From Methylotenera_A aquatica (GTDB lineage: Bacteria > Pseudomonadota > Gammaproteobacteria > Burkholderiales > Methylophilaceae): a DNA stretch of 64,000 nt. Location of the stretch: assembly GCA_965601485.1 (NCBI GenBank), contig OZ271846.1:868001-932000 (forward strand), in the 5' to 3' direction. Positions within the stretch are counted from its first letter, which is position 1. Every line of letters begins with the position of its first letter. This document shows positions 52,231-61,311 of this stretch, piece after piece. The position numbers were made by a program, and so were the translations under genes. The notes below the pieces were generated by a model. It saw only the letters and a program-made list of their open reading frames with translations, searched no databases and was not told the DNA's origin.

Positions 52231-53424
52231 ATGGCACATTTAACAAGCACCCATTTGATGAATACTTATACTCGTCAACCCGTTACTTTTGTAAAGGGAG
52301 AGGGCGTTTGGCTGTGGGATGATGAAGGTAAGAAGTATTTGGACGCTTTGTCTGGCGTTGCAGTCAATGGCTTAGGACATGCGCATCCAAAATTAGTGAA
52401 AGCGATTTCAGAGCAGGCCGCCAAATTGATTCATGTTTCTAATATTTATCAAATTGCCGAGCAAGAAGCCTTAGGAAATAAGCTAGTCGAAATTTCTGGT
52501 ATGAATAATGTGTTTTTCTGTAATTCTGGCTGCGAAGCAAATGAGGCTAGCATTAAGCTAGCGCGCTTGTATGGGCACAATAAAGGAATTGAAAACCCTG
52601 AAATAATTGTGATGGAACGCGCTTTTCATGGTCGGACCATGGCAACGCTTTCTGCAACAGGAAATCGCAAAGCACAAGCTGGCTTTGAGCCCCTTGTTTC
52701 TGGTTTTATTCGCGTGCCTTATGATGACTTGGTGGCGGTTAAGCAAGTTGCATCGCGCAAAAATAACGTGGTGGCGATTTTAGTTGAGCCCGTGCAAGGC
52801 GAGGGTGGTATTCATATTCCAGCGGATATGAAGACGTATTTTCAAGGCCTTCGTCAAGTATGCGATGAAAATGGCTGGTTGCTGATGGTGGACGAAGTGC
52901 AAAGCGGTATTGGTCGAACTGGTACTTGGTTTGCGTTTCAGCATACTGGCATCATGCCAGATGTGATGAGTTTGGCGAAAGGCTTGGGCTCTGGCGTACC
53001 CATTGGTGCTTGTGTTGCAAAAGGGATCGCAGCGCAAACGTTTACCTATGGTAAACATGGTTCAACTTTTGGTGGCAATCCATTGGCATCAAGCGCCGGT
53101 TTGGCAACATTAAGCGCTATTGAAGAAGAAAATTTACGCGAAAATGCACAAAAAATGGGCGACCTTATTTGTGAAAAGTTGCAAGTTGAATTACAAAAAA
53201 CACAAGGCGTAGTTGTGGTACGCAACGCTGGTTTAATGATTGGCATTGAGTTAAATAGACCATGCGGTGAAATCGTTAAAATGGCTTTAAACACGCAGTT
53301 ATTAATTAATGTGACGGCAGAAAAAGTCATTCGTTTATTGCCGCCGCTTGTCATTAATGAAGCGGAAGCGCTGGAATTGGTTGAGCGTTTAAGTAAATTA
53401 ATTAAACAATTTTTAAGTCAGTGA
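52231..53424 (+). CDS. argD: acetylornithine aminotransferase
   Basis: PLP enzyme turning N-acetylglutamate semialdehyde into N-acetylornithine; many also act on succinyldiaminopimelate in lysine synthesis. The 397-aa protein has GVAVNGLGHAHPKLVKAISE, NSGCEANEASIKLARLYG (phosphate site), MVDEVQSGIGRTG and SLAKGLGSGVPIGA with the PLP-binding Lys. First gene of argD-argF-argG. Confidence 0.96.
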   Translation: MAHLTSTHLMNTYTRQPVTFVKGEGVWLWDDEGKKYLDALSGVAVNGLGHAHPKLVKAISEQAAKLIHVSNIYQIAEQEALGNKLVEISGMNNVFFCNSGCEANEASIKLARLYGHNKGIENPEIIVMERAFHGRTMATLSATGNRKAQAGFEPLVSGFIRVPYDDLVAVKQVASRKNNVVAILVEPVQGEGGIHIPADMKTYFQGLRQVCDENGWLLMVDEVQSGIGRTGTWFAFQHTGIMPDVMSLAKGLGSGVPIGACVAKGIAAQTFTYGKHGSTFGGNPLASSAGLATLSAIEEENLRENAQKMGDLICEKLQVELQKTQGVVVVRNAGLMIGIELNRPCGEIVKMALNTQLLINVTAEKVIRLLPPLVINEAEALELVERLSKLIKQFLSQ

Positions 53425-53454
53425 TTTTAAATCAGTAAAAAACGAGTATTCAAT

Positions 53455-54375
53455 ATGGCTGATATTAAACACTTTTTGCAATTTAACGATTTGAACTTGG
53501 GTGAGCTCAATCATATTTTTGCGCGCACCAAAATCATCAAAGCGCAATTCAAGGCTTATCAACAATATTGGCCTTTGCAGGATCGCACCTTGGTGATGAT
53601 TTTTGAAAAAGCCAGTACGCGTACCCGCCTGTCTTTTGAAGCGGGCATGCACCAGTTGGGCGGTTCGGCTATTTATTTAAATACGCGTGATTCGCAATTG
53701 GGCCGCGGCGAGCCAGTTGAAGATGCGGCACAAGTGATTTCGCGCATGTCTGACATTGTTATGATTCGCACCTTTGAACAGGATATTATTGAGCGTTTTG
53801 CAGCTAATTCGCGAGTGCCTGTTATTAATGGCTTAACCAATGAATACCATCCCTGCCAAATTTTGGCAGATATTTTTACTTTTATTGAGCAAAAAGGGTC
53901 GATAAAGGGCAAGACTGTTGCATGGATTGGCGACAGTAATAATGTCTGCAATACATGGTTGCAAGCAGCGGAAGTGCTTGACTTTAATGTACATGTTTCT
54001 ACTCCACCTGGCTACGAAGTAGAAGTGGAGCGCGCTAATTTATATGGCGATGACCATTTTGAAACCTTTGTTGACCCCATGGAAGCCGCGCGTGGTGCTC
54101 ACTTAGTGACCACTGATGTATGGACCAGCATGGGTTTTGAGGCGGAAAATGAAGAGCGCATGCGCGATTTTGCCGATTGGCAAGTAGACAGCGATATGAT
54201 GCGCATCGCCGCAAAAGACGCCTTATTTATGCATTGTTTGCCAGCGCATCGCGGCGAAGAAGTGGCTGCTGATGTGATTGACGGCCCGCAAAGTGTGGTT
54301 TGGGAAGAAGCGGAAAACAGACTTCATGTGCAAAAAGCATTAATGGAATATTTATTATTGGGTAAGGTTAATTAA
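53455..54375 (+). CDS. argF: ornithine carbamoyltransferase
   Basis: Makes citrulline from ornithine and carbamoyl phosphate. The 306-aa protein has the carbamoyl-phosphate loop STRTRLSFE, NGLTNEYHPCQILADI and the ornithine-site HCLPAHRGEE. It starts 30 bp after argD and ends 15 bp before argG. Confidence 0.97.
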   Translation: MADIKHFLQFNDLNLGELNHIFARTKIIKAQFKAYQQYWPLQDRTLVMIFEKASTRTRLSFEAGMHQLGGSAIYLNTRDSQLGRGEPVEDAAQVISRMSDIVMIRTFEQDIIERFAANSRVPVINGLTNEYHPCQILADIFTFIEQKGSIKGKTVAWIGDSNNVCNTWLQAAEVLDFNVHVSTPPGYEVEVERANLYGDDHFETFVDPMEAARGAHLVTTDVWTSMGFEAENEERMRDFADWQVDSDMMRIAAKDALFMHCLPAHRGEEVAADVIDGPQSVVWEEAENRLHVQKALMEYLLLGKVN

Positions 54376-54390
54376 GGAAAAGTAAGCGCA

Positions 54391-55638
54391 ATGAGTGCAA
54401 ATAATAAAGTGGCAAAAAAAGAAGTAAAAAAAGTCGTGTTGGCCTATTCGGGCGGCTTAGATACGTCTGTGATTTTAAAATGGCTACAAGATGAATATCA
54501 ATGCGAAGTGGTAACTTTCACTGCCGATTTGGGCCAAGGTGAAGAACTAGAACCTGCGCGTTCAAAAGCCAAAGCGGCTGGTGTAAAAGAGATTTATATT
54601 GACGATGTGCGTGAAGAATTTGTGCGCGATTTCGTATTTCCAATGTTTCGCGCCAATACCGTCTACGAAGGTGAATACTTATTAGGCACTTCAATCGCGC
54701 GACCACTAATAGCCAAACGTTTGATTGAAATTGCTGCAGAAACCAATGCCGATGCCATTTCACATGGTGCAACGGGTAAGGGTAACGACCAAGTACGTTT
54801 TGAGTTGGGAGCTTATGCCTTAAATCCGAATATTCAAATCATCGCGCCATGGCGTGAGTGGGATTTGCTTAGCCGTGAGAAACTGATGCAATATGCCGAA
54901 AAGCATGGTATTCCAGTAGATATGAAGCACAAGCAAGGCGGCAGTCCATACTCAATGGATGCCAACTTATTGCATATTTCGTATGAAGGTCGTCATCTTG
55001 AAAACCCAGCGGCAGAAGCTGAGGAATCAATGTGGCGTTGGAGTGTGAGCCCAGAAAAAGCGCCAGATACTGCTGAATATTTAGATATTGAATATGTAAA
55101 TGGCGATCCAGTAAGCTTAAATGGCGAAGCGATGAAGTCGCATGAATTGTTGGCGCATTTAAACAAAATTGGCGGCAAGCATGGTATCGGCCGCTTGGAT
55201 TTGGTTGAGAATCGCTATGTAGGCATGAAATCACGTGGTTGCTACGAAACGCCAGGCGGTACTATTATGCTTAAAGCGCACCGCGCTATTGAAAGCATTA
55301 CCTTAGACCGCGAAGTAGCACATTTGAAAGACGATTTAATGCCGCGCTACGCTAGCATGATTTACAACGGTTATTGGTGGAGTCCAGAGCGTCTTGCATT
55401 GCAAGCGCTAATCGATCATACGCAAACGTCAGTTAACGGCTGGGTGCGCGTTAAGCTATATAAAGGTAATGTAAATGTAACCGGACGGGATAGCAAAACC
55501 AACTCACTATTTGATTCTACAATCGCTACTTTTGAAGATGACGAAGGTGCTTACGACCAAAAAGATGCAGGCGGTTTTATTAAGTTAAATGCGCTGCGTA
55601 TGCGTATTGCGGCTAATCTTAAAAATAAGCAGCGCTAA
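54391..55638 (+). CDS. argG: argininosuccinate synthase
   Basis: Joins citrulline and aspartate with ATP. The 415-aa protein has the PP-loop AYSGGLDTSVILKWL, SHGATGKGNDQVRFEL, and GRLDLVENRYVGMKSRGCYE. Last gene of the argDFG run; argH is not in the window. Confidence 0.97.
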   Translation: MSANNKVAKKEVKKVVLAYSGGLDTSVILKWLQDEYQCEVVTFTADLGQGEELEPARSKAKAAGVKEIYIDDVREEFVRDFVFPMFRANTVYEGEYLLGTSIARPLIAKRLIEIAAETNADAISHGATGKGNDQVRFELGAYALNPNIQIIAPWREWDLLSREKLMQYAEKHGIPVDMKHKQGGSPYSMDANLLHISYEGRHLENPAAEAEESMWRWSVSPEKAPDTAEYLDIEYVNGDPVSLNGEAMKSHELLAHLNKIGGKHGIGRLDLVENRYVGMKSRGCYETPGGTIMLKAHRAIESITLDREVAHLKDDLMPRYASMIYNGYWWSPERLALQALIDHTQTSVNGWVRVKLYKGNVNVTGRDSKTNSLFDSTIATFEDDEGAYDQKDAGGFIKLNALRMRIAANLKNKQR

Positions 55639-55694
55639 AAGTAGACTTAAGTTATAGGCGCTCAAAATTTAAATACAAAATCGAGGAGTTAAGA

Positions 55695-56006
55695 ATGGCA
55701 CAATTTGACAATGTAAGTGTAAAGAAAAAAGCAAACATCTATTTTGATGGAAAGTGTGTAAGCCACACCGTGATGTTTCCAAACGGAACACGTAGCACAA
55801 TTGGTGTGATTTTTCCAAGCACATTGACATTTAACACAGCCGCGCCAGAATTGATGGAAATTAACATAGGTAGCTGCAAAGTGCGCTTAAATGGCGAGGA
55901 TGCATGGAAAACTTATAACGCAGGCGAAAAATTTACTGTGCCTGGTAATTCTAGTTTTGATATAGAAGTGACTGAAACCCTAGACTACGTTTGCCATTTT
56001 GAGTAA
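55695..56006 (+). CDS. ppnP: pyrimidine/purine nucleoside phosphorylase (DUF1255)
   Basis: Small cupin-fold phosphorylase splitting nucleosides to base and ribose-1-phosphate. The 103-aa length and motifs STIGVIFPSTLTFNTAAPEL, WKTYNAGEKFTVPGNSSFD and a final LDYVCHFE match PpnP (YaiE). GAGGAG precedes the ATG. 56 bp after argG. Confidence 0.92.
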   Translation: MAQFDNVSVKKKANIYFDGKCVSHTVMFPNGTRSTIGVIFPSTLTFNTAAPELMEINIGSCKVRLNGEDAWKTYNAGEKFTVPGNSSFDIEVTETLDYVCHFE

Positions 56007-56133
56007 GGCAACCGATAGTGTTTGCTTGTAGGGCGTTATTTTCACTTGGATTACTAATCGTACTGTCAGCCTGAGAGTGTCTTCTTCTGCTGGCGCATTA
56101 TCTAGTTATAAATAGTTTTAATAAGGATTAATT

Positions 56134-56628
56134 ATGCCCTCATTTGATATTAGTTCTGAAGTTGATATGGTAGCTTTAAAAAATGCGATTGATACAGCTG
56201 GTAAGCAAATTACCAATCGCTATGATTTCAAAGGTACATCTGCCAAAGTTGAATTAAACGAAAAAGATGGCATTATTACTTTGTATGGTGATAATGACTT
56301 TCAGCTTGATCAGATTAAAGATATTTTGCTGCCTAGTATGGAAAAGAAAGAGCCTGATTCAACCAAGCGCTTAGAGCACAAGGATGTGCAAAAAGTGGGT
56401 GGTAATAAGGTTAAACAAGAGCTTAAAATCCGTGCGGGTATTGATAGCGATTTAGCCAAGCGCATCGCTAAGTTAATTAAAGATTCTGGCTTAAAAGTGC
56501 AAGCCAGTATTCAAGGTGACGAAGTGCGTGTGAATGGCGCAAAACGTGATTTATTGCAAGAAGCCATCGTTTTTTGTAAAAAGAATGTGACGGACTTTCC
56601 CTTACAGTTTGGTAATTTTAGAGACTAG
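56134..56628 (+). CDS. yajQ: YajQ family nucleotide-binding protein
   Basis: Two-domain ferredoxin-fold protein; Xanthomonas homologues bind cyclic di-GMP and act with a LysR regulator. The 164-aa protein opens MPSFDISSEVDMVALKNAID, has ITNRYDFKGTSAKVEL, and closes DFPLQFGNFRD, all family marks. The function in this organism is not shown by its neighbours. Confidence 0.95.
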   Translation: MPSFDISSEVDMVALKNAIDTAGKQITNRYDFKGTSAKVELNEKDGIITLYGDNDFQLDQIKDILLPSMEKKEPDSTKRLEHKDVQKVGGNKVKQELKIRAGIDSDLAKRIAKLIKDSGLKVQASIQGDEVRVNGAKRDLLQEAIVFCKKNVTDFPLQFGNFRD

Positions 56629-56662
56629 CCTTTAGATTGAGATTTATTTAGTAGGTAATAAA

Positions 56663-58072
56663 ATGGTAGCGAAAACGCTTTACGACAAATTGTTTGATTC
56701 ACACGTGGTGCATGAAGAAAACGGCACCGCGCTGATTTATATCGACCGTCACTTGGTTCACGAAGTCACAAGTCCGCAAGCGTTTGAAGGCTTGAGGTTA
56801 GCAAATCGAAAAGTGTGGCGTGTTAATTCAATTTTGGCTGTGCCAGATCATAATGTGCCAACAACTAATAGAAGTACAGGTGTTGCTGGCATTGCTGACC
56901 CCATCTCACGCTTACAAGTACAAACCTTGGATGAAAACTGCGCTGAGCATGGCGTGACTGAATTTAAAATGAATGATTTGCGCCAAGGTATTGTGCACGT
57001 GATTGGTCCCGAGCAAGGCGCAACTCTGCCAGGTATGACAGTGGTTTGTGGTGATTCGCATACCAGCACGCATGGCGCTTTTGGTGCCCTTGCGCACGGT
57101 ATTGGCACTTCAGAAGTTGAGCACGTCATGGCTACCCAGTGTTTGGTACAAAAAAAATCCAAAACTTTGCAAGTGTTGGTGGATGGTCAATTGGGTAATG
57201 GCGTAACTGCTAAAGATATCGCGTTAGCGATTATCGGCAAAATTGGTACTGCTGGCGGTAACGGCTGTGCGATTGAATTTGCTGGTTCGGCCATCCGTGC
57301 CTTAAGCATGGAAGGCCGCATGACGTTGTGTAATATGGCAATTGAAGCAGGCGCACGTGCAGGTATAGTGGCGGTTGATGATACAACTATCAATTACGTT
57401 AAAGGCCGTCCATTTTCGCCTAAAACAGAACAATGGGATGCGGCGGTTGCATACTGGAAAACTTTACATAGTGACGAAGGTGCTAAATTTGATACGGTTG
57501 TTACTTTAAATGCAGAAGACATACAGCCACAAGTGACTTGGGGAACGTCGCCAGAGATGGTGGTAGGTGTGGATGGCAAAGTGCCAAGCTTGGATTTGGC
57601 TAAAAATGAAGTACAACGCAGCGATTGGGAGCGTGCTTACGCCTATATGGGTTTAACGCCAAATACGCCAATTGATGAAATTAATATTGATAAGGTGTTT
57701 ATTGGGTCTTGCACTAACTCGCGTATAGAGGATTTGCGTGCCGCAGCAGCTGTGGCAAAAGGTAAATATATTGCCCCAAATGTTAAGTTGGCATTAGTAG
57801 TACCAGGCTCTGGCTTAGTGAAAGCACAAGCAGAGCTTGAAGGCTTAGACAAGATTTTTACGGATGCGGGTTTTGAATGGCGTGAGCCAGGGTGCTCGAT
57901 GTGTTTGGCCATGAATGCCGACCGATTAGAGCCAGGTGAACGCTGTGCATCAACTAGTAACCGTAATTTTGAAGGTCGTCAAGGTCATGGTGGACGTACC
58001 CATTTGGTTAGCCCGGAGATGGCAGCAGCAGCAGCTGTTGCGGGTCATTTTGTAGATGTAAGAACGTTTTAA
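56663..58072 (+). CDS. leuC: 3-isopropylmalate dehydratase large subunit
   Basis: Aconitase-family isomerase of leucine synthesis, acting with leuD. The 469-aa protein has VVCGDSHTSTHGAFGALAHG and the [4Fe-4S] cysteines in VFIGSCTNSRIEDLRAAA and GCSMCLAMN. First gene of leuC-entericidin-leuD-leuB. Confidence 0.97.
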   Translation: MVAKTLYDKLFDSHVVHEENGTALIYIDRHLVHEVTSPQAFEGLRLANRKVWRVNSILAVPDHNVPTTNRSTGVAGIADPISRLQVQTLDENCAEHGVTEFKMNDLRQGIVHVIGPEQGATLPGMTVVCGDSHTSTHGAFGALAHGIGTSEVEHVMATQCLVQKKSKTLQVLVDGQLGNGVTAKDIALAIIGKIGTAGGNGCAIEFAGSAIRALSMEGRMTLCNMAIEAGARAGIVAVDDTTINYVKGRPFSPKTEQWDAAVAYWKTLHSDEGAKFDTVVTLNAEDIQPQVTWGTSPEMVVGVDGKVPSLDLAKNEVQRSDWERAYAYMGLTPNTPIDEINIDKVFIGSCTNSRIEDLRAAAAVAKGKYIAPNVKLALVVPGSGLVKAQAELEGLDKIFTDAGFEWREPGCSMCLAMNADRLEPGERCASTSNRNFEGRQGHGGRTHLVSPEMAAAAAVAGHFVDVRTF

Positions 58073-58115
58073 TTTTTTAAATTATATTTTTTTGTAATCA
58101 TGTAAGGAGTTAATA

Positions 58116-58247
58116 ATGAAATCATTAGTTAAATTCTCAGCCTTGTTGTTAGTTGTTTGTTTTGCTTTAAGCGCTTGCAATACAGTGCGTGGCGTGGGTA
58201 AAGATATTGAAAAGGGTGGCGAAGCCATTCAAAAGTCAACTAACTAA
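58116..58247 (+). CDS. entericidin-like small lipoprotein
   Basis: 43-aa lipoprotein between leuC and leuD: MKSLVKFSALLLVVCFALSA then Cys21 (lipobox LSAC), followed by NTVRGVGKDIEKGGEAIQKS. The VRGVGKDIEKGGEAI part is the entericidin A/B signature. AAGGAG lies 7 bases upstream. Entericidins were described as an antidote/toxin pair in enteric bacteria, but this single copy inside a leucine operon is a common betaproteobacterial arrangement of unclear role. Confidence 0.9.
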   Translation: MKSLVKFSALLLVVCFALSACNTVRGVGKDIEKGGEAIQKSTN

Positions 58248-58273
58248 AGAATGCGCTATTCTAAAGAACAATT

Positions 58274-58912
58274 ATGCAAGCTTTTAAGCAATTAAATGGA
58301 TTGGTCGCGCCGCTAGATAGGGCAAACGTAGATACTGACGCGATTATTCCAAAACAATTTTTAAAGTCGATTAAACGCGCCGGTTTCGGCCCAAATGTGT
58401 TTGATGAATGGCGATATTTAGACCATGGCGAGCCAGGTATGGATAATTCTAAACGGCCACTTAATCCCGATTTTGTGCTCAATCAAGCGCGCTATCAAGG
58501 TGCAAGTGTGTTGCTAACGCGTGAAAACTTTGGTTGCGGTTCTAGCCGCGAGCATGCTCCTTGGGCCTTAGAAGATTTTGGCTTTAAAGTGGTGATTGCA
58601 TCTAGCTTTGCTGATATTTTCTTTAATAACTGCTTTAAGAATGGCATGTTACCGATTGTGTTGTCTGCTGAAATAGTGGAAAGCCTTTTTCAAGAAGTTG
58701 AAAAGGAAATTGGCTATCAACTATGTGTGAATTTAGCTGCACAAACGGTGACTACGCCAAGTGGAAGCAAATACTCATTTGAAGTGGATAGTGTTAGAAA
58801 GCATAACCTACTCAATGGGTTAGATGATATCGGTCTAACCATGCAGCATCAAGATAAGATTAATGCGTTTGAGCTTAAGCATCAACAAACGCAGCCTTGG
58901 CTTTTCAATTAG
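58274..58912 (+). CDS. leuD: 3-isopropylmalate dehydratase small subunit
   Basis: Swivelling-domain partner of LeuC. The 212-aa protein has GLVAPLDRANVDTDAIIPKQ and LTRENFGCGSSREHAPWAL, the substrate-recognition loop. It begins 26 bp after the entericidin gene. Confidence 0.97.
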   Translation: MQAFKQLNGLVAPLDRANVDTDAIIPKQFLKSIKRAGFGPNVFDEWRYLDHGEPGMDNSKRPLNPDFVLNQARYQGASVLLTRENFGCGSSREHAPWALEDFGFKVVIASSFADIFFNNCFKNGMLPIVLSAEIVESLFQEVEKEIGYQLCVNLAAQTVTTPSGSKYSFEVDSVRKHNLLNGLDDIGLTMQHQDKINAFELKHQQTQPWLFN

Positions 58913-58928
58913 AAATAGAAAGTTAGAG

Positions 58929-59987
58929 ATGAAATTAGCAGTTTTGCCAGGAGATGGCATTGGACCAGAAATAGTTGCGCAAGCAATAAAAGTATTAAAA
59001 GCACTTAATATTACCGATTTAAGTATGACTGAAGCGCCAATTGGCGGTGCCGGTTACGAAGCATTTGGTGACCCATTGCCAGATAGTACGTTGCAATTAG
59101 CTAAAGAATCTGACGCGGTATTATTGGGTGCTGTTGGCGATTGGAAATACGATAAATTAGAGCGCCAACTTCGCCCAGAACGTGGTTTGTTGCGTATTCG
59201 TAAAGAATTGAATTTGTTTGCTAATCTTCGTCCAGCATTACTTTACCCTGAATTAGCGGGTGCATCTACATTGAAACCAGAAGTGGTTTCTGGTTTGGAT
59301 TTGATGATTATTCGGGAGCTCACTGGCGATATTTACTTTGGACAGCCACGTGGCATTAGCGCGCTAGAAAATGGCGAGCGCGAAGGTGTTAATACCATGC
59401 GCTATAACGAATCTGAAATACGTCGTATTGGCCGTGTAGCATTTGATATTGCCATGAAAAGAAACAAAAAAGTCTGTTCAGTGGATAAAGCTAACGTATT
59501 AGAGACAACTGAACTATGGCGTCAAGTCATGACTGAATTGTCTGCCGAGTATCCAGAAATTGAGCTCAGCCATATGTATGTAGATAACGCCGCTATGCAA
59601 TTGATTCGCGCGCCAAAACAATTTGACGTGATAGTGACTGGCAATATTTTTGGTGACATTTTGTCTGACGAAGCTTCAATGCTGACAGGCTCTATTGGTA
59701 TGTTGCCATCTGCTTCATTAGATACAAACAAAAAAGGTATGTATGAGCCTAGTCATGGATCTGCACCTGATATTGCAGGCAAAGATATCGCGAATCCACT
59801 AGCAACCATTTTATCGGTTGCGATGTTGCTACGTTATACTTTTAACGATGAAGCAAATGCGCTAAAAGTTGAAAATGCCGTGAAAAAAGCCTTGGCACAA
59901 GGCTTTAGAACTGCGGATATTACGACTAATGGCTGTAAAAAAGTGGGTTGTAGCGCGATGGGCGATGCGGTGTTGGCAAGTTTATAA
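58929..59987 (+). CDS. leuB: 3-isopropylmalate dehydrogenase
   Basis: NAD-dependent oxidative decarboxylation to 2-ketoisocaproate. The protein is 352 aa from ATG 58929 (MKLAVLPGDGIGPEIVAQAI); an earlier in-frame start at 58863 lies inside leuD and was rejected. Motifs are RQLRPERGLLRIRKEL, NIFGDILSDEASMLTGSIGM and EPSHGSAPDIAGKDIANPLA. 16 bp after leuD. Confidence 0.97.
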   Translation: MKLAVLPGDGIGPEIVAQAIKVLKALNITDLSMTEAPIGGAGYEAFGDPLPDSTLQLAKESDAVLLGAVGDWKYDKLERQLRPERGLLRIRKELNLFANLRPALLYPELAGASTLKPEVVSGLDLMIIRELTGDIYFGQPRGISALENGEREGVNTMRYNESEIRRIGRVAFDIAMKRNKKVCSVDKANVLETTELWRQVMTELSAEYPEIELSHMYVDNAAMQLIRAPKQFDVIVTGNIFGDILSDEASMLTGSIGMLPSASLDTNKKGMYEPSHGSAPDIAGKDIANPLATILSVAMLLRYTFNDEANALKVENAVKKALAQGFRTADITTNGCKKVGCSAMGDAVLASL

Positions 59988-60042
59988 CTAGAATAAATGA
60001 TCTAGGCGCTCTTTGAGCGATACTAAGAATTTAGGAAATGAA

Positions 60043-61155
60043 ATGTTAAAAGTTGGATTCGTTGGTTGGCGGGGCATGGTGGGCTCTGTGTTGATGCAGC
60101 GTATGGTTGAAGAGAATGATTTTGCGTTAATCGAGCCGCAATTTTTCACTACCTCTCAAATTGGTGGAAAGGCGCCAAATGTTAGCAAAGAATCGGCCGC
60201 ATTAAAAGATGCAAAAAATATTGCTGACCTCAAGACAATGGATACCATTATTTCTTGCCAGGGTGGTGACTATACCAGCGAAATATTTCCGCAACTCAGA
60301 CAAGCGGGTTGGAAAGGGCATTGGATTGACGCGGCCTCTGCTTTGCGTATGGAAAAAGATGCGGTAATTATTTTAGATCCAGTCAACTTACACGTTATTC
60401 AAGACGCCATGCATAAGGGTGGCAATAATTGGGTTGGCGGCAACTGTACTGTTTCACTCATGTTAATGGCTTTAAACGGTTTATTTAAAGCCGATTTAAT
60501 CGAGTGGGCAACATCTATGACCTATCAGGCAGCATCAGGTGCAGGTGCGCAAAATATGCGTGAGTTACTTAAACAAATGGGTGAACTGCATTTGGCGGCA
60601 AATGATTTACTAAAAGACCCAGCTTCTGCTATTTTAGATATCGATCGTGAAGTTGCTCTCACTTTGCGTGACGATGCTTTTCCAAAAGAACATTTTGGCG
60701 TGCCATTGGCCGGAAGTTTGATTCCTTGGATTGATAAAGATTTAGGCAGTGGACAAAGTAAAGAGGAATGGAAAGGTCATGTTGAGACCAATAAAATCTT
60801 AGGGCGTGTAGCCAATCCAATTCATATTGACGGACTTTGTGTTCGTGTTGGCGCTATGCGTTGTCATAGCCAAGCCTTAACTATCAAGCTTAAAAAAGAT
60901 CTGCCGATGGCTGATATTAATGCCATGTTAAGTGATGCCAATCAATGGGCAAAAGTAATTCCAAACGAACGCGAAGCCAGCATGCGTGAATTGTCACCTG
61001 CAGCTGTAACAGGCACACTAACCACACCTATTGGGCGCTTGCGTAAGCTTAATATGGGTAACGAATACTTGTCTGCCTTTACTGTGGGTGATCAATTGTT
61101 ATGGGGTGCGGCAGAGCCTTTAAGGCGCATGCTGCGCATATTAATAGAGCGCTAA
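60043..61155 (+). CDS. asd: aspartate-semialdehyde dehydrogenase
   Basis: Makes aspartate semialdehyde for lysine, threonine, methionine and diaminopimelate. The protein is 370 aa from ATG 60043 (MLKVGFVGWRGMVGSVLMQR), with AGGAAATGAA upstream; a TTG at 60013 would add ten residues not found in the family. The catalytic Cys is in GGNCTVSLMLMAL and the His in VGAMRCHSQALTIKL. It follows leuB by 55 bp and precedes fimV, a common betaproteobacterial order. Confidence 0.96.
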   Translation: MLKVGFVGWRGMVGSVLMQRMVEENDFALIEPQFFTTSQIGGKAPNVSKESAALKDAKNIADLKTMDTIISCQGGDYTSEIFPQLRQAGWKGHWIDAASALRMEKDAVIILDPVNLHVIQDAMHKGGNNWVGGNCTVSLMLMALNGLFKADLIEWATSMTYQAASGAGAQNMRELLKQMGELHLAANDLLKDPASAILDIDREVALTLRDDAFPKEHFGVPLAGSLIPWIDKDLGSGQSKEEWKGHVETNKILGRVANPIHIDGLCVRVGAMRCHSQALTIKLKKDLPMADINAMLSDANQWAKVIPNEREASMRELSPAAVTGTLTTPIGRLRKLNMGNEYLSAFTVGDQLLWGAAEPLRRMLRILIER

Positions 61156-61311
61156 AATGTAAAAAATTAATAAAAAGCTTGATTAAAATGCAACAACAAG
61201 CACATACAGCCACATAGCTTGCGAATATAATGTGTATTATGAGCTTGCAACTCTAAGTAATTGATGTTATTTTTATTATTGGATATGTAGGTAAATTTTA
61301 AGGGTGGAATA

